From NCBI RefSeq assembly GCF_015221995.1, contig NZ_JADFFM010000001.1, positions 1,240,001-1,304,000 on the forward strand: a stretch of DNA of 64,000 nucleotides. Reading direction: 5' to 3'. Shown piece after piece: positions 46,033 through 56,700 of this stretch. The notes under the pieces were generated by a model, which saw nothing but the letters and a program-made list of their open reading frames with translations, did no database searches and was not told the DNA's origin. The position numbers and the translations under genes are program-made. The DNA comes from Mucilaginibacter boryungensis (GTDB taxonomy: Bacteria > Bacteroidota > Bacteroidia > Sphingobacteriales > Sphingobacteriaceae). Within the stretch, counting starts at the first letter, position 1. Every line of letters starts with the position of its first letter.

Positions 46033-48102
46033 CTACCAAATCTTAATGCGGTCTTCCGGTTTTTTATATAGTTTGTTACCGGGTTGTATGTTGAAAGCCT
46101 TATACCAGGCATCCATATTTGTTATTGGTGCATTGGTGCGGAATTGCTCCGGCGAATGCGGGTCTGTTAAAATACGCTGGCGGGCAGCTTCATCGCGCTG
46201 CGAACTACGCCAAACCTGGGCCCAGGATAAAAAGAAACGCTGATCAGGTGTAAAACCGTCAATTTTCTCGTTCGATTGTCCTTCTCTTGTCTTTTTGAAC
46301 GCTTCATAAGCTACGTTCAGGCCGCCCAGGTCGGCCAGGTTTTCGCCCAGTGTAAGTCTTCCGTTTACATGGGTGGCTGTATCTACAACAGTTAAAGCGT
46401 TGTATTGTTCAACCACTTTATTGGCACGGGCTTTAAACTTATCGGCGTCTTCTTTGGTCCACCAATCGCGCAGGGTACCATCGGCATCGTACTGGCGTCC
46501 CTGGTCGTCAAAACCATGGGTCATTTCATGACCGATAACGGCACCAATACCGCCATAATTTAAGGCATCATCAGCTTCAAAATCAAAGAAAGGGAATTTT
46601 AATATGCCAGCGGGGAATACAATCTCGTTATTCACCGGATTGTAGTAGGCATTCACGGTCGGTGGCGTCATACCCCAGCGGGTTTTATCAATAGGTTTAC
46701 CTAACTGGCTAACATTATAGTTATAACGCCACATGGATGCGCGTTTCAGGTTACCGAAGTAATCATCACGATTAATGGTTAAGCCATCGTATGTTTGCCA
46801 TTTATCCGGGTAGGCTATCTTTACCGTAAAAGCATTCAGTTTTTTAAGCGCGCGGACCTTGGTTTCGGCGCTCATCCAATCCAGGTTTTTAATGCGGTCG
46901 GCCAAAGCTTCTTTAAGGTTGTTTACCATTTTAACCATGTAAACCTTTGCCTCGGGCGAGAAATATTTCTGCACGTAAAGTTGGCCTAAAAGTTCGCCAA
47001 CAATACCATCAACCAGGCCTGCCATACGTTCGTTACGTGGCGCTTGTACTTTCTGACCGCTTAGTGCAGCGTTAAAATCAAAACTGGCTTTCACAAATGG
47101 CGCGCTTAATGCACCGGCTGAACCTTTTAGCACATTCCATTTTAAATAGGTTTTCCAGTCGTTCACTGGGGTGGCAGCCAAAAGGCTATCCAACGTTTTA
47201 AAGAACGGCGGCTGGCCAACCAACAGGCTGTCCTGTCCGCCCATTTTTAATTTGGTGGTAATATCAACCCAGTTAAGATGTGGTGTCATTTTACTGAAAC
47301 CCGCAATGCTGTATTTATTGTAAGTTTTGTTGGGGTCGCGTTGGTCTACCCGACTCCATTGCGCGGCAGCCAGTTGTTTTTCTATATTGAAAACAATATT
47401 GGCCGCAGCATCAGCCTCAGCTTCGGTTGAACCAGTAAGCGTGAATAGTTTTACTATGTAAGTATGGTAAGCATCCTGTATCTTTTTGGTGCGTGCATCA
47501 TTTTTCAGATAGTAATCACGGTCGGGCAGACTGGTGCCGCCTTGTCCCATTTGGATGATGTTTTGTGAAGGATGTTTTGAATCCTGACCAATCCCAATGC
47601 CAAATAACGGGCCCGAAACAGCATTCAATCTATCATAAATGGTCTCATTAATAACCCCATCAAGGGTGTTTATCTGCGATACGCGCTGTAAATCGGTTTT
47701 TATAGGATTGTAACCGCGTTTGTCAATAGTTACGCTATCCATCGCACTGGCGTACAGATCGCCTACACGCTGTTTTAAGCTACCTTTTGGCTGACCAGGT
47801 TTTGAACTCGCTTCATCTAAAATATTAATGAGCTGTTTGGTGTTATTTTCGGCAATGATGCTGAAGCTGCCCCAGCGCGTGGCTTTGGCAGGAATGGGGT
47901 TATCTTTTACCCAGTTGCCATTGGCATATTCAAAAAAGTTATCGCCTGGGGCTACTTTTTCATCAAAATTCTTTTTAACAATGAATTTGCCGGCAATTGA
48001 TTTTGGCGAATCGTGCTGGGCACTGGCCGTAAATGTGCTTAACGTAGCGACAGCAAAGCATACTGCGCTTACAGTTGTTAAATTTTTTAATTTATTAGTC
48101 AT
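46033..48102 (-). CDS. M13 (neprilysin/PepO-like) zinc metallopeptidase, secreted, copy 1
   Basis: The 689-residue protein has a signal peptide ending TASAQ. The zinc site is HEMTH (H525, H529) with the third ligand in LTLGENLADLGG, and the C-terminal half carries NAYYNPVNNEIVFPAGILK, all typical of M13. These endopeptidases cut small peptides in the periplasm or outside. The neighbouring gene at 48299 encodes a closely similar 687-residue paralogue in the same direction. Each has its own hairpin downstream, so they may be expressed separately. Confidence 0.94.
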   Translation of the reverse strand: MTNKLKNLTTVSAVCFAVATLSTFTASAQHDSPKSIAGKFIVKKNFDEKVAPGDNFFEYANGNWVKDNPIPAKATRWGSFSIIAENNTKQLINILDEASSKPGQPKGSLKQRVGDLYASAMDSVTIDKRGYNPIKTDLQRVSQINTLDGVINETIYDRLNAVSGPLFGIGIGQDSKHPSQNIIQMGQGGTSLPDRDYYLKNDARTKKIQDAYHTYIVKLFTLTGSTEAEADAAANIVFNIEKQLAAAQWSRVDQRDPNKTYNKYSIAGFSKMTPHLNWVDITTKLKMGGQDSLLVGQPPFFKTLDSLLAATPVNDWKTYLKWNVLKGSAGALSAPFVKASFDFNAALSGQKVQAPRNERMAGLVDGIVGELLGQLYVQKYFSPEAKVYMVKMVNNLKEALADRIKNLDWMSAETKVRALKKLNAFTVKIAYPDKWQTYDGLTINRDDYFGNLKRASMWRYNYNVSQLGKPIDKTRWGMTPPTVNAYYNPVNNEIVFPAGILKFPFFDFEADDALNYGGIGAVIGHEMTHGFDDQGRQYDADGTLRDWWTKEDADKFKARANKVVEQYNALTVVDTATHVNGRLTLGENLADLGGLNVAYEAFKKTREGQSNEKIDGFTPDQRFFLSWAQVWRSSQRDEAARQRILTDPHSPEQFRTNAPITNMDAWYKAFNIQPGNKLYKKPEDRIKIW

Positions 48103-48298
48103 TGATTTTAATTAGGAAGGTAAATTTAAGATTTTTCCTTTAATTGTGAAATGCTATGCATGCATTTTATTTACTGATAGGTGCAATAGGATAATATGTG
48201 CTATAAAAAGTGATTTTCGCTTATTTATTGACGGGATAATCACAAAAGCCCTCGACCATAGCTGAGGGCTTTTGAATTAATTTAAAACTGGTAACGGG
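48103..48298 (-). other. Spacer between the two M13 genes
   Basis: This 196-base gap contains the terminator hairpin of the second copy at 48244-48273. The rest is AT-rich presumed promoter for copy 1. No exact TAnnTTTG was found on the minus strand. A GCATGCAT-type palindrome near 48155 is too short to interpret. Confidence 0.5.
48244..48273 (-). terminator. Perfect hairpin terminator of M13 copy 2
   Basis: AAAAGCCCTC and GAGGGCTTTT form a perfect 10-bp stem with a 10-base loop, 25 bases beyond the stop of the M13 gene at 48299. On the minus strand the T-run is the end of the stem itself. Its sequence parallels the hairpin at 45963. Confidence 0.8.
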
Positions 48299-50362
48299 TT
48301 ACCATATCTTAATACGGTCTTCCGGCTTTTTATATAGCTTGTTTGTCGGTTTAATATCAAACGCGTTGTACCAGGCATCAATATTGGTTAAAGGCAGGTT
48401 TCCACGGGCCTGCGCAGGCGAGTGCGGGTCGGTTTGGATGCTGGTTTGTGCAGCTTCCGGCCGTTGTGAACCGCGCCATACCTGTGCCCACGACATAAAG
48501 AAGCGCTGATCTGGCGTAAAGCCATCAATTTTAGTATTGCTTTGTCCCTCTTTAGTTTTCTTGAATGCGGTGTAAGCAACGTTTAACCCACCAAGGTCGG
48601 CAAGGTTTTCACCTAACGTTAACTTGCCATTTACGTGTACAGTATCTAAAATAGTAAAAGCATCGTATTGCTGTGCTACCTTTTCGGCTTTGGCTTTAAA
48701 TTTGGCGGCATCTTCCGGTGTCCACCAATCGCGTAAAGCGCCATCATAATCAAACTGGCGACCCTGGTCGTCAAATCCGTGTGTCATTTCGTGACCGATA
48801 ACGGCACCAATACCACCATAGTTCATGGCATCGTCAGCCTCAAAATCAAAGAAAGGGGCCTGCAAAATACCAGCCGGGAAAGTGATCTCGTTACGATTAG
48901 GACTATATGACGCGTTAACTGTAGGAGGGCTCATCCCCATGCGGGTTTTATCAACCGGTTTACCCAGGTGGCCAACATTTTCATTATAACGGTAAAGGGA
49001 TATCCTGCGCAGGTTACCATAATAATCGTTACGGTTAATGGTTAAGCCATCGTAGTTTTGCCATTTATCAGGATAGGCGATCTTTACCGAGAAAGCAGCC
49101 AGCTTTTTAAGCGCACGTTCTTTAGTCTCGGCGCTCATCCAATCTAAACCTTGTATACGTTCGCCCAAAGCAACTTTAAGGTTGTTCACCAGGTTTACCA
49201 TATAGGTTTTTGCTGCCTGTGGGAAATATTTCTCTACATAAAGCTGGCCCAACAGGTCGGGCAAACTACCGTCAACCAGGTTGGCCATACGTTCGTTACG
49301 CGGGGTCTGCACTTGCTGCCCGCTCAAGGTACTGGTATAAGCAAAGGTGGTTTTTACAAATGGCGAGCTTAACGATCCGGCCGCCCCGCGTAATAAATGC
49401 CATTTTAAATACACCTGCCAATCGGCAACCGGCACGGTGTTAAGCATCTCGTCCAGGTTTTTAACGGTTTTGGGCTGTGATACCAGCATGCTATCCTGTC
49501 CGGTAATTTTTGAGGCAGCCAGTATTTGCCTGAAATTAAAATGCTGATAGTTTTTACTGAACTCATCAATATTCACCTTATTGTAGTTGGCATTAGGGTC
49601 GCGCATTTCAACACGGCTTTTTTGCGCCGAAGCCATTTGTTTTTCAATGTTGAAAACAGTTTCAGCATTTTTGGCTGCTTCAGCAGGGCTGGTGCCTACC
49701 AATACAAACATATCGGTAATGTATTTTTTGTAAGCAGTTTGTATTTTCAGGCTGCGTGGATCGCTTTTCAGGTAATTATCCCTGTCGGGCAAGCTGGTAG
49801 CGCCGGCGCCGAAGTTGGTAATGTAAGTATCAGGGTGTTTGGTATCGGTACCCACACCAACGTTGAATAAACCAACGCTCGCGCCATTCACACGGTCGAA
49901 AGTTACCTCATTAATAATACCATCAACTGTTTTTATCTGGCCAATGCGTTCTAAATCCCTGGCGATAGGAGCGTAGCCGCGTTTTTCAATGGTAAGACTA
50001 TCCATAGCACTGTAGTATAGGTCGCCCACGCGTTGTTTGGCGCTGCCGGGTTTTTGTCCGGGTTTACCAGCATCAACTAATATGCTTTGTACTTTTTTGT
50101 TGTTCTCGTCGCGCAGGATATTGAATGTACCCCAGCGGGTTTCCTTGGCGGGGATAGGGTTTTCTTTTATCCAGTTACCATTGGCATATTCGTAAAAGTC
50201 GTTACCTGGGGCAACGGTTTTATCCATGTTTTTTTCAACGATATATTTTCCAGCTATAGACTTTGGCGAATCGTGCTGTGCCTGCGCCTGGAAAGCCATG
50301 AAGATACCTGCCGAAAAGCATACAGCCCCGGCAGTTGTTAATTGACTAAATTTAATACTCAT
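48299..50362 (-). CDS. M13 (neprilysin/PepO-like) zinc metallopeptidase, secreted, copy 2
   Basis: The 687-residue protein has a signal peptide ending AQAQ, zinc motif HEMTH (H524, H528) and LTLGENLADLGG, and matches copy 1 along its whole length, including QHDSPKSIAGK after the signal and KLYKKPEDRIKIW at the end. Differences are concentrated in the first 30 residues and scattered surface positions, so this is an older tandem duplication under selection. Different cleavage preference or expression is plausible but not visible in sequence. Confidence 0.94.
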   Translation of the reverse strand: MSIKFSQLTTAGAVCFSAGIFMAFQAQAQHDSPKSIAGKYIVEKNMDKTVAPGNDFYEYANGNWIKENPIPAKETRWGTFNILRDENNKKVQSILVDAGKPGQKPGSAKQRVGDLYYSAMDSLTIEKRGYAPIARDLERIGQIKTVDGIINEVTFDRVNGASVGLFNVGVGTDTKHPDTYITNFGAGATSLPDRDNYLKSDPRSLKIQTAYKKYITDMFVLVGTSPAEAAKNAETVFNIEKQMASAQKSRVEMRDPNANYNKVNIDEFSKNYQHFNFRQILAASKITGQDSMLVSQPKTVKNLDEMLNTVPVADWQVYLKWHLLRGAAGSLSSPFVKTTFAYTSTLSGQQVQTPRNERMANLVDGSLPDLLGQLYVEKYFPQAAKTYMVNLVNNLKVALGERIQGLDWMSAETKERALKKLAAFSVKIAYPDKWQNYDGLTINRNDYYGNLRRISLYRYNENVGHLGKPVDKTRMGMSPPTVNASYSPNRNEITFPAGILQAPFFDFEADDAMNYGGIGAVIGHEMTHGFDDQGRQFDYDGALRDWWTPEDAAKFKAKAEKVAQQYDAFTILDTVHVNGKLTLGENLADLGGLNVAYTAFKKTKEGQSNTKIDGFTPDQRFFMSWAQVWRGSQRPEAAQTSIQTDPHSPAQARGNLPLTNIDAWYNAFDIKPTNKLYKKPEDRIKIW

Positions 50363-50491
50363 GAGAATTTGTTAGAAAGGTAAAACTAACAGTTTCACCG
50401 GTTTACTGCAAGTAATATAGGCTTACATGCAGTGTATTATTTGTGTTATAATATAGTAAAATGGTAGAGTATGCAGGCCGCAGTATATCAC

Positions 50492-50530
50492 AAAAAAAGC
50501 CTGCCTGATAAAATCAGACAGGCTTTTTTT
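50492..50530 (-). terminator. Hairpin terminator of lpdA
   Basis: AAAAAAAGCCTG-C-CTGAT and ATCAG-A-CAGGCTTTTTTT form a long stem with one mismatch and a 3-base loop, flanked by seven A and seven T residues, so it can work in both directions. It lies 45 bases past the lpdA stop on the minus strand. The region from 50363 to 50491 upstream of M13 copy 2 is presumed promoter. Confidence 0.85.
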
Positions 50531-50574
50531 GTTGTGGTTGATTAATCTCTAATCAACCAATCTCTAATTACTGA

Positions 50575-51960
50575 TTACAGGTGTATCACTTCGCCGTAAG
50601 CATCAGCGGCTGCTTCCATCAGTGCCTCGCTCATGGTAGGGTGTGGATGAATGGTTTTAATGATCTCGTGACCGGTAGTTTCCAGCTTACGTGCGGCAAC
50701 TACTTCGGCAATCATTTCGGTAACGTTATGGCCCAGCATATGCGCGCCTAAAAACTCGCCATACTTCGCATCAAAAATCACTTTAACAAAACCGTCTTTA
50801 GCACCTGCGGCACTGGCTTTGCCCGATGCCGAGAATGGGAACTTACCTACCTTAATTTCATAACCTGCTTCCTTAGCCGCTTTTTCGGTATAACCTACCG
50901 ATGCAACTTCAGGGGCGCAATAAGTACAGCCAGGGATGTTATTATAATTAATAGGCTCGGGATTTAAACCCGCAATCTTTTCTACACAGGTAATACCTTC
51001 GGCCGAAGCTACGTGGGCCAGTGCCTGACCTTTAACAATATCGCCAATGGCATAAACACCTTCAACGTTGGTTTTGTAATAATCATCAACCAGTACCTTG
51101 CCTTTATCGGTTTTTACGCCGGTTTCTTCCAAACCAATACCTTCAATATTGGTAGAGATACCAATGGCTGATAATACAACTTCAGCTTCCAGCACTTCAA
51201 CACCGGTAGCAGTTTTTACATTCACTTTGCAAAGCTCGCCGCTCGAATCAACCGATTCAACGGTAGAGCCAGTCATGATGTTGATACCTTGTTTCTTTAA
51301 GATGCGTGCCAGTTGTTTCGAGATCTCCTCGTCCTCCAGCGGAACGATGTTATCTAAAAATTCAACTACGGTAACCTTGGTGCCAATAGCATTATAAAAA
51401 TAAGCAAACTCGATACCGATTGCGCCCGAGCCAACTACCACCATTGATTTTGGCTGTTTTGGCAACACCATAGCCTGGCGGTAGCCAATTACTTTTTTGC
51501 CATCCTGTTTCAGGTTTGGCAATTCGCGGCTGCGGCCGCCTGTAGCTAATATAATATGTTTAGCGGTATAAGTTTTGGCGCCACTATCGTTGCTTACTTC
51601 AACCTGGCCTTTGCCCTTCAACTTGCCGGTACCTACTATTACATCAATTTTATTCTTCTTCATCAGGAACTGAACACCTTTGCTCATGCCATCAGCTACA
51701 CCGCGGCTGCGTTTTACTACGGCTTCAAAATCCACTTCGCCACCGGCTACTTTAATACCGTAATCGGCCGCGTGGTTAAGGTATTCAAATACCTGGGCGC
51801 TTTTTAACAGCGCTTTGGTTGGGATACAGCCCCAATTAAGGCAAATACCGCCAAGGGACTCTCTTTCAACTACTGCGGTTTTTAAACCCAGCTGGGATGC
51901 GCGGATTGCAGCTACATAGCCGCCCGGGCCCGACCCTATAACAATTACATCGTAATCCAT
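50575..51960 (-). CDS. lpdA: Dihydrolipoyl dehydrogenase (E3)
   Basis: The 461-residue flavoprotein begins YDVIVIGSGPGGYVAAIRA (FAD-binding GxGxxG), has the redox disulfide in GGICLNWGCIPTKALL, a second nucleotide motif VVVGSGAIGIEFAY for NAD, and the C-terminal HPHPTMSEA containing the active-site His. It reoxidises dihydrolipoamide of pyruvate, 2-oxoglutarate or branched-chain dehydrogenase complexes. No E1 or E2 gene is adjacent, so it is a stand-alone housekeeping gene. A minus-strand TAGCTTTG lies upstream as a probable -7 element. Confidence 0.96.
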   Translation of the reverse strand: MDYDVIVIGSGPGGYVAAIRASQLGLKTAVVERESLGGICLNWGCIPTKALLKSAQVFEYLNHAADYGIKVAGGEVDFEAVVKRSRGVADGMSKGVQFLMKKNKIDVIVGTGKLKGKGQVEVSNDSGAKTYTAKHIILATGGRSRELPNLKQDGKKVIGYRQAMVLPKQPKSMVVVGSGAIGIEFAYFYNAIGTKVTVVEFLDNIVPLEDEEISKQLARILKKQGINIMTGSTVESVDSSGELCKVNVKTATGVEVLEAEVVLSAIGISTNIEGIGLEETGVKTDKGKVLVDDYYKTNVEGVYAIGDIVKGQALAHVASAEGITCVEKIAGLNPEPINYNNIPGCTYCAPEVASVGYTEKAAKEAGYEIKVGKFPFSASGKASAAGAKDGFVKVIFDAKYGEFLGAHMLGHNVTEMIAEVVAARKLETTGHEIIKTIHPHPTMSEALMEAAADAYGEVIHL

Positions 51961-51994
51961 AGTATGATTAAATAATGCTTTTTTGAATTTGAGC

Positions 51995-52002
51995 CAAAGC
52001 TA
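51995..52002 (-). promoter_or_regulatory. Bacteroidota -7 element (TAGCTTTG) of lpdA
   Basis: The minus-strand octamer matches TAnnTTTG and ends 34 bases before the lpdA start codon, a normal leader length. No exact -33 TTTG is seen at the expected distance. Confidence 0.5.
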
Positions 52003-52117
52003 AACAAAAACCACGGAATGAAAAATATTGTGGTTGTTAGATTATGTATATTACAAACTGACTACACATATAGAAAAGGTATCTGCGATAAACTATGAAA
52101 GAATATCATAGCACTTT

Positions 52118-52154
52118 AATCAACAGAGCTCGGAATATCCGAGCTCTGTTGATT
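52118..52154 (-). terminator. Strong hairpin directly after the astacin gene
   Basis: AATCAACAGAGCTCGG and CCGAGCTCTGTTGATT form a perfect 16-bp stem with a 5-base loop. It begins 2 bases beyond the stop codon of the minus-strand astacin gene. The trailing T-run is weak, so it may act as a 3' stabiliser as well as a terminator. Confidence 0.7.
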
Positions 52155-52156
52155 AC

Positions 52157-53416
52157 TTAATGAACTTGAGTTAATCCCATACTTTCATAATAGCTACCAG
52201 GTTCTAAATCCATTCGCTGATTATAAAACATCCGTTGTTGCATAGTTCCAAGATATAAATAACTATCGCCTATATTTATCCGGGAAGGTGTCCATTGTAA
52301 AATATCATGTATGGGCCCATTGTACTGATCCGCACCTGTATCACGGGTATGATAAATTATGAAATCAACACTACGGGGGCTACCCGGTATTGTATGTGCC
52401 GCATCGGCCCAGAAATTTACGCTTACTTCCTGATCACGATTGTCTACAAATTCTGATGCTTCATATACCGTTTCGGTGATATTATAAGTCACATAGATAG
52501 GGGTGTACATAAGCCTTACACCCTCGATATCACCTGCAGATAAACCCGAACCCTGGAAAAAATAGCTTGGTAAATTTGGATTTAATGGCTGTATTTGTGG
52601 ACTAGTGTTTCCAGCATATCCAACAGAACTATAATAATAATCGTATCCCATTACTGAGTTAAAATCATATGGACCCGTTTCAGCACCCATTTTATTATTT
52701 TGGATATATGTATCATAATCTGCAGTGAAGCTAGATTTGATATTGGAGTAGTTAATATACACATATAAATCTCTGTCAGCCCTTTGCTGTTCGTGAAATA
52801 ATCCCACAGTGTGACCGATTTCATGAATAATTGTCTGTAAGGATACTACGCCATTTAATCTGATAAATTGCTGTCCGCCTTTCATGCCTATTTCAGAATC
52901 TCCTGCAGCGTTACCGTTTTGCGGGCAGCAAGTAAACGTGACATAGTTAGCCTGGTTAGTACGCTGAACAAATCGAATTGCAGTATTGCTCTCCCAATGA
53001 GCTATAGCAGCGTTTATAGTTGATACGTTATCAGGATTATCTATGGTGTAATAAATTGTTTTATTAGGCCATAGTTTTGTGAAATCGGTGTTAAACGTAC
53101 TATTGAGATGGAGACTTGACTTTTTACTTTTCAAGGTGTCATTCATCAACATATTTACCTGCTCTTTTGATAGCACTATATCACCACCCATATAAAACTC
53201 ACCAGTAGTAGTTTCAACAAGATGTAATGTGCTATGATTTGCAAAATGGAGCGTATGTAATTTACCAACAGGGCTGGGGGGAGTAAATGATACGTTGACA
53301 TTTTTATTGGAGGGCTCAACTGTTAAGGATTGTTTTTTACATGATCCGATAGATAATATCAGAATGCCTAATACCAACGTTTTTACGCTAGTGGTAAAAA
53401 TTTTTTTCTTTTTCAT
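52157..53416 (-). CDS. Astacin (M12A) zinc metalloprotease lipoprotein
   Basis: The 419-residue protein has a lipobox at C26 (SIGSC). The catalytic signature HEIGHTVGLFHEQQRADRD gives zinc ligands H198, H202 and H208 with E199, followed by a Met-turn in SVMGYDYY. Residues about 30-110 form a possible propeptide region (GGDIVLSKEQVNMLMND). A C-terminal domain of about 110 residues (from VTYNITETVYEAS) is beta-rich and unrecognised. It is probably surface-attached and degrades external proteins. It is monocistronic, with a hairpin at its end. Confidence 0.92.
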   Translation of the reverse strand: MKKKKIFTTSVKTLVLGILILSIGSCKKQSLTVEPSNKNVNVSFTPPSPVGKLHTLHFANHSTLHLVETTTGEFYMGGDIVLSKEQVNMLMNDTLKSKKSSLHLNSTFNTDFTKLWPNKTIYYTIDNPDNVSTINAAIAHWESNTAIRFVQRTNQANYVTFTCCPQNGNAAGDSEIGMKGGQQFIRLNGVVSLQTIIHEIGHTVGLFHEQQRADRDLYVYINYSNIKSSFTADYDTYIQNNKMGAETGPYDFNSVMGYDYYYSSVGYAGNTSPQIQPLNPNLPSYFFQGSGLSAGDIEGVRLMYTPIYVTYNITETVYEASEFVDNRDQEVSVNFWADAAHTIPGSPRSVDFIIYHTRDTGADQYNGPIHDILQWTPSRINIGDSYLYLGTMQQRMFYNQRMDLEPGSYYESMGLTQVH

Positions 53417-53790
53417 TGTGATAAGTTTAAGTTGTTAAAAAGTTCTTGTTACTCTTATACGGACAGTTTCTATAAAGGTTATGAGTGATTACCTTAGTTT
53501 AAGGCAACATAATAGCAAAGTGTACAGTTACTAACAAATTTTTAAAACTACCATAATAATAGAAATTCCATATTAAATAAATTTTACATAGGCTTACATG
53601 CATAAAAGAATTAATAAAATTATGGGATTTGAAAAAAAAGAAAATTTTGTTCTGTTAAGGGGTGTTTGCAACCTTAATGTGTTGAAAAACACTGAAAAAT
53701 TGTTAACAATAACTTAACATAGGCATGCAAACCATTAATTATCTTTGCCCACAAAACAGGTTTATAATATTTAACTTAAACAAACAAAGT
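53417..53790. promoter_or_regulatory. Divergent upstream region of the astacin and Oar-like receptor genes
   Basis: This 374-base AT-rich gap has no gene. On the plus strand TATCTTTG at 53740-53747 matches the -7 consensus, with the receptor ATG 44 bases later. The 15-mer ATAGGCTTACATGCA at 53588-53602 also occurs at 50417-50431 upstream of M13 copy 2. No clear minus-strand -7 for the astacin gene was found. Confidence 0.5.
53740..53747 (+). promoter_or_regulatory. Bacteroidota -7 element (TATCTTTG) of the Oar-like receptor gene
   Basis: The octamer fits TAnnTTTG exactly and lies 43 bases before the chosen ATG at 53791. It overlaps the longer upstream reading frame that starts at 53725, which supports the later start. 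Confidence 0.5.
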
Positions 53791-56700
53791 ATGAGGAAGC
53801 ATTTACTCATTTTATTAATTTCCATGTTCACCGCATGCGTAGCCTTTGCGCAGGTAACTACCAGTGCTATTTCTGGTACTATTAAAGACAGTAAGGGCGT
53901 AACATTGCCAGGTGCAACTGTTAAAGCAGTACACGTACCATCAGGTACAACGTACTCAACTTCAACCAACGCTAACGGTTTGTATACCATCCCTGGTATG
54001 CGTATCGGCGGTCCGTACAGGGTTGATGTCTCTTTCATTGGCTTTAAGTCAACTACTTACGAAGGTATTACCCTGCAATTAGGTCAAACCTTTATCCTTA
54101 ACACTACATTGGCCGAAACCGGTGTAAATTTACAGGAGGTGAAAATCTCTGGCACTAAAGTAAATACTTCAGGTAAACTGGGTGCAAGCACCAACATTAA
54201 CCGCGCGCAAATTGCTGCTTTGCCTTCAATTAGCCGCAGTATAGTTGATTATACGCGTTTAACCCCACAATCAACAGGTACAAGTTTTGCCGGGCGCGAT
54301 AACCGCTTAAACAATACCACTGTGGATGGCGCTAACCTAAACAACACTTTCGGCACATCTTCAGACCCACTTCCGGGTGGTGGTGCACAGCCAATCTCAA
54401 TCGAAGCTTACGATGAGATCTCGGTTAATATTGCCCCATTCGACGTTAGGCAGGCAGGCTTTACCGGTGCAGGTATATATGCTACTACAAAAAGCGGTAC
54501 CAACACATTCCACGGTTCGGCTTATACCTATTATAAAGACCAATCTTTCAACGGTAACTACATCGGCGATAACTTTATCGGTAACAACGTAGCTAAATCA
54601 AAAACCAATACTTATGGTTTTACAGTAGGCGGCCCCATTATTAAAAATAAATTGTTCTTCTTTGCCAACTACGAAACTGAAAAATCAACCAACCCAGGTA
54701 TTTCCTATTCACCAACCAATGGTTCAGGTACCGGCCAGGTTACACCGGCTACTGTTGCTGAGTTAACCAGCGTTCAGAATTATTTAAAAGGTAAAGGTTA
54801 TGAAACCGGTGGCTTTGATAACTTCCCGGCTTTCCAGCCAAAGAAGAAAAACATTTTGGCTAAGTTGGACTGGAACATCAACGATAAAAATAAATTTACC
54901 ATTAAATATAGCTACTTGAATGCAACCAGCGATCAGCAGGTCAATGCACAATCAATTGCTAACGGAGGGGCGTTTATTTCAAGCAATGTTACTACAGGTG
55001 TAGCTGCAGCCAGCCGTACCAATTTACCTAATCCACGTTATAGTGCAAATCAATCTATTGCTTTCCAGAACTCTAACTACGGTTTCAAAAACGTAGTTGC
55101 TACCGGTACTGCCGAGTTAAACACTCGTTTCAATTCAAGCATGAGCAATCAGTTATTGGTGGCCTTTAAAAAATATGATAACCCCCGTACCTTTGGTGGT
55201 TCGGTTTTCCCAACGATTGATATTTTTAATGGTGCTAACAGTAACTACATTACTGCTGGTATGGACCCGTTCACCAACAATAATGAGGTTATAGATAACT
55301 CTACCAGCTACACCGATAACTTCACCTATTATGCAGGCAAGCACACGTTAACTGCGGGTATCAATTACGAATACCAAAGGGTGGGTAACGCGTTTATGCC
55401 AGGTTCAAACGGTCATTACATCTACAACTCGTTAGATGATTTTCTGAATGACAGGGCGCCAATCTATTTTTCATACACCTATTCATTAATACCAGGTGTA
55501 GATAAAGTATTTTCAGCTGACTTGAAAATTGGTCAGTGGAGCGCTTATGTACAGGATGAGTACAATGTTAACCCCGACTTTAAATTAACTTACGGTATTC
55601 GTGTTGACAGACCTACTTATTTACAGGACCCGGTTGAAAACCCTCAGGTTACTGCGCTTCAGTTGCCAGATCAGAACGGTAACTTAAGATCATATAATGG
55701 CGGTAAATTCCCTACTACCAGATTCATCTTCTCGCCAAGGGTAGGTTTCCGCTTAAACTTGCTTGATGATAAATCATTAGTGTTACGTGGCGGTATGGGT
55801 ATCTTTACCGGCCGTATCCCTTACGTATCATTAACCAACGCGCCAAGCAATAGCGGTATGTACCAGTTTGGTGGTATTGCCACAGCGGCACAACTGGCTA
55901 CGATTAAATTTAATCCAAACCCGGCTACTTACGCAAACTTGTTCCCGCAAACAGCAGGTACAACTGCACAGCCAAACACCGCGTTGTTAGATCCTAACTA
56001 CAAATTCCCGCAGGTTTTCCGTACCGATTTTGCTGCCGAGAAAAACTTAGGCAGTGGCTGGTCAGCATTATTTGAAGCTTTATATACTAAAGACATTAAT
56101 GCTACCAAAGTGCGCAACGCTAACCTGAAAGCGCCTACAGGTACTATTAACGAAGGTGATTTAACCCGTATACGTTATGTGGGTACAGGTACTAACAATG
56201 CTGTACAAGCTATAGACCGTGCTATTTACCCTAACCTTAGTTCGGTAATTGTATTAGAGAACACTAACAAAGGATACTCTGCTGCCTTCACTGGCCAGTT
56301 AACTAAAGCGTTCAATAACGGATTAAGCGCAAGTGTTGCCTATACCTACACTGTTTCTAAAGAAGTTACCCCTAACGTAGGTTCAACTGCTACTTCGGTA
56401 TGGCAAAGTAATTACAATGTAGGTACATCTAACGATGTCGAGCTGCGCAACTCAAGCTATTATGTACCTCACCGTATCGTAGCTAACGCCAGTTATAAAT
56501 TCAATTACCTGGGTCATGCTTCAACTACTGTTGGTCTGTTCTTACAAGGTCAGGCAGGTGGCTCAAACTCAAGCTTACCTCCATTGAGCTATATCTATGG
56601 TAATGATATTAATGGTGATGGTAATGCGTCAGATTTGATGTACATCCCGAAACGTGCAAGCGAACTGAACATTGTTCAATATACCGCTACCGTAAATGGG

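Noticed and set aside
53725..53790. 22-residue N-terminal extension of the Oar-like receptor
   Set aside because: It overlaps a TATCTTTG promoter element and places the signal peptide internally.
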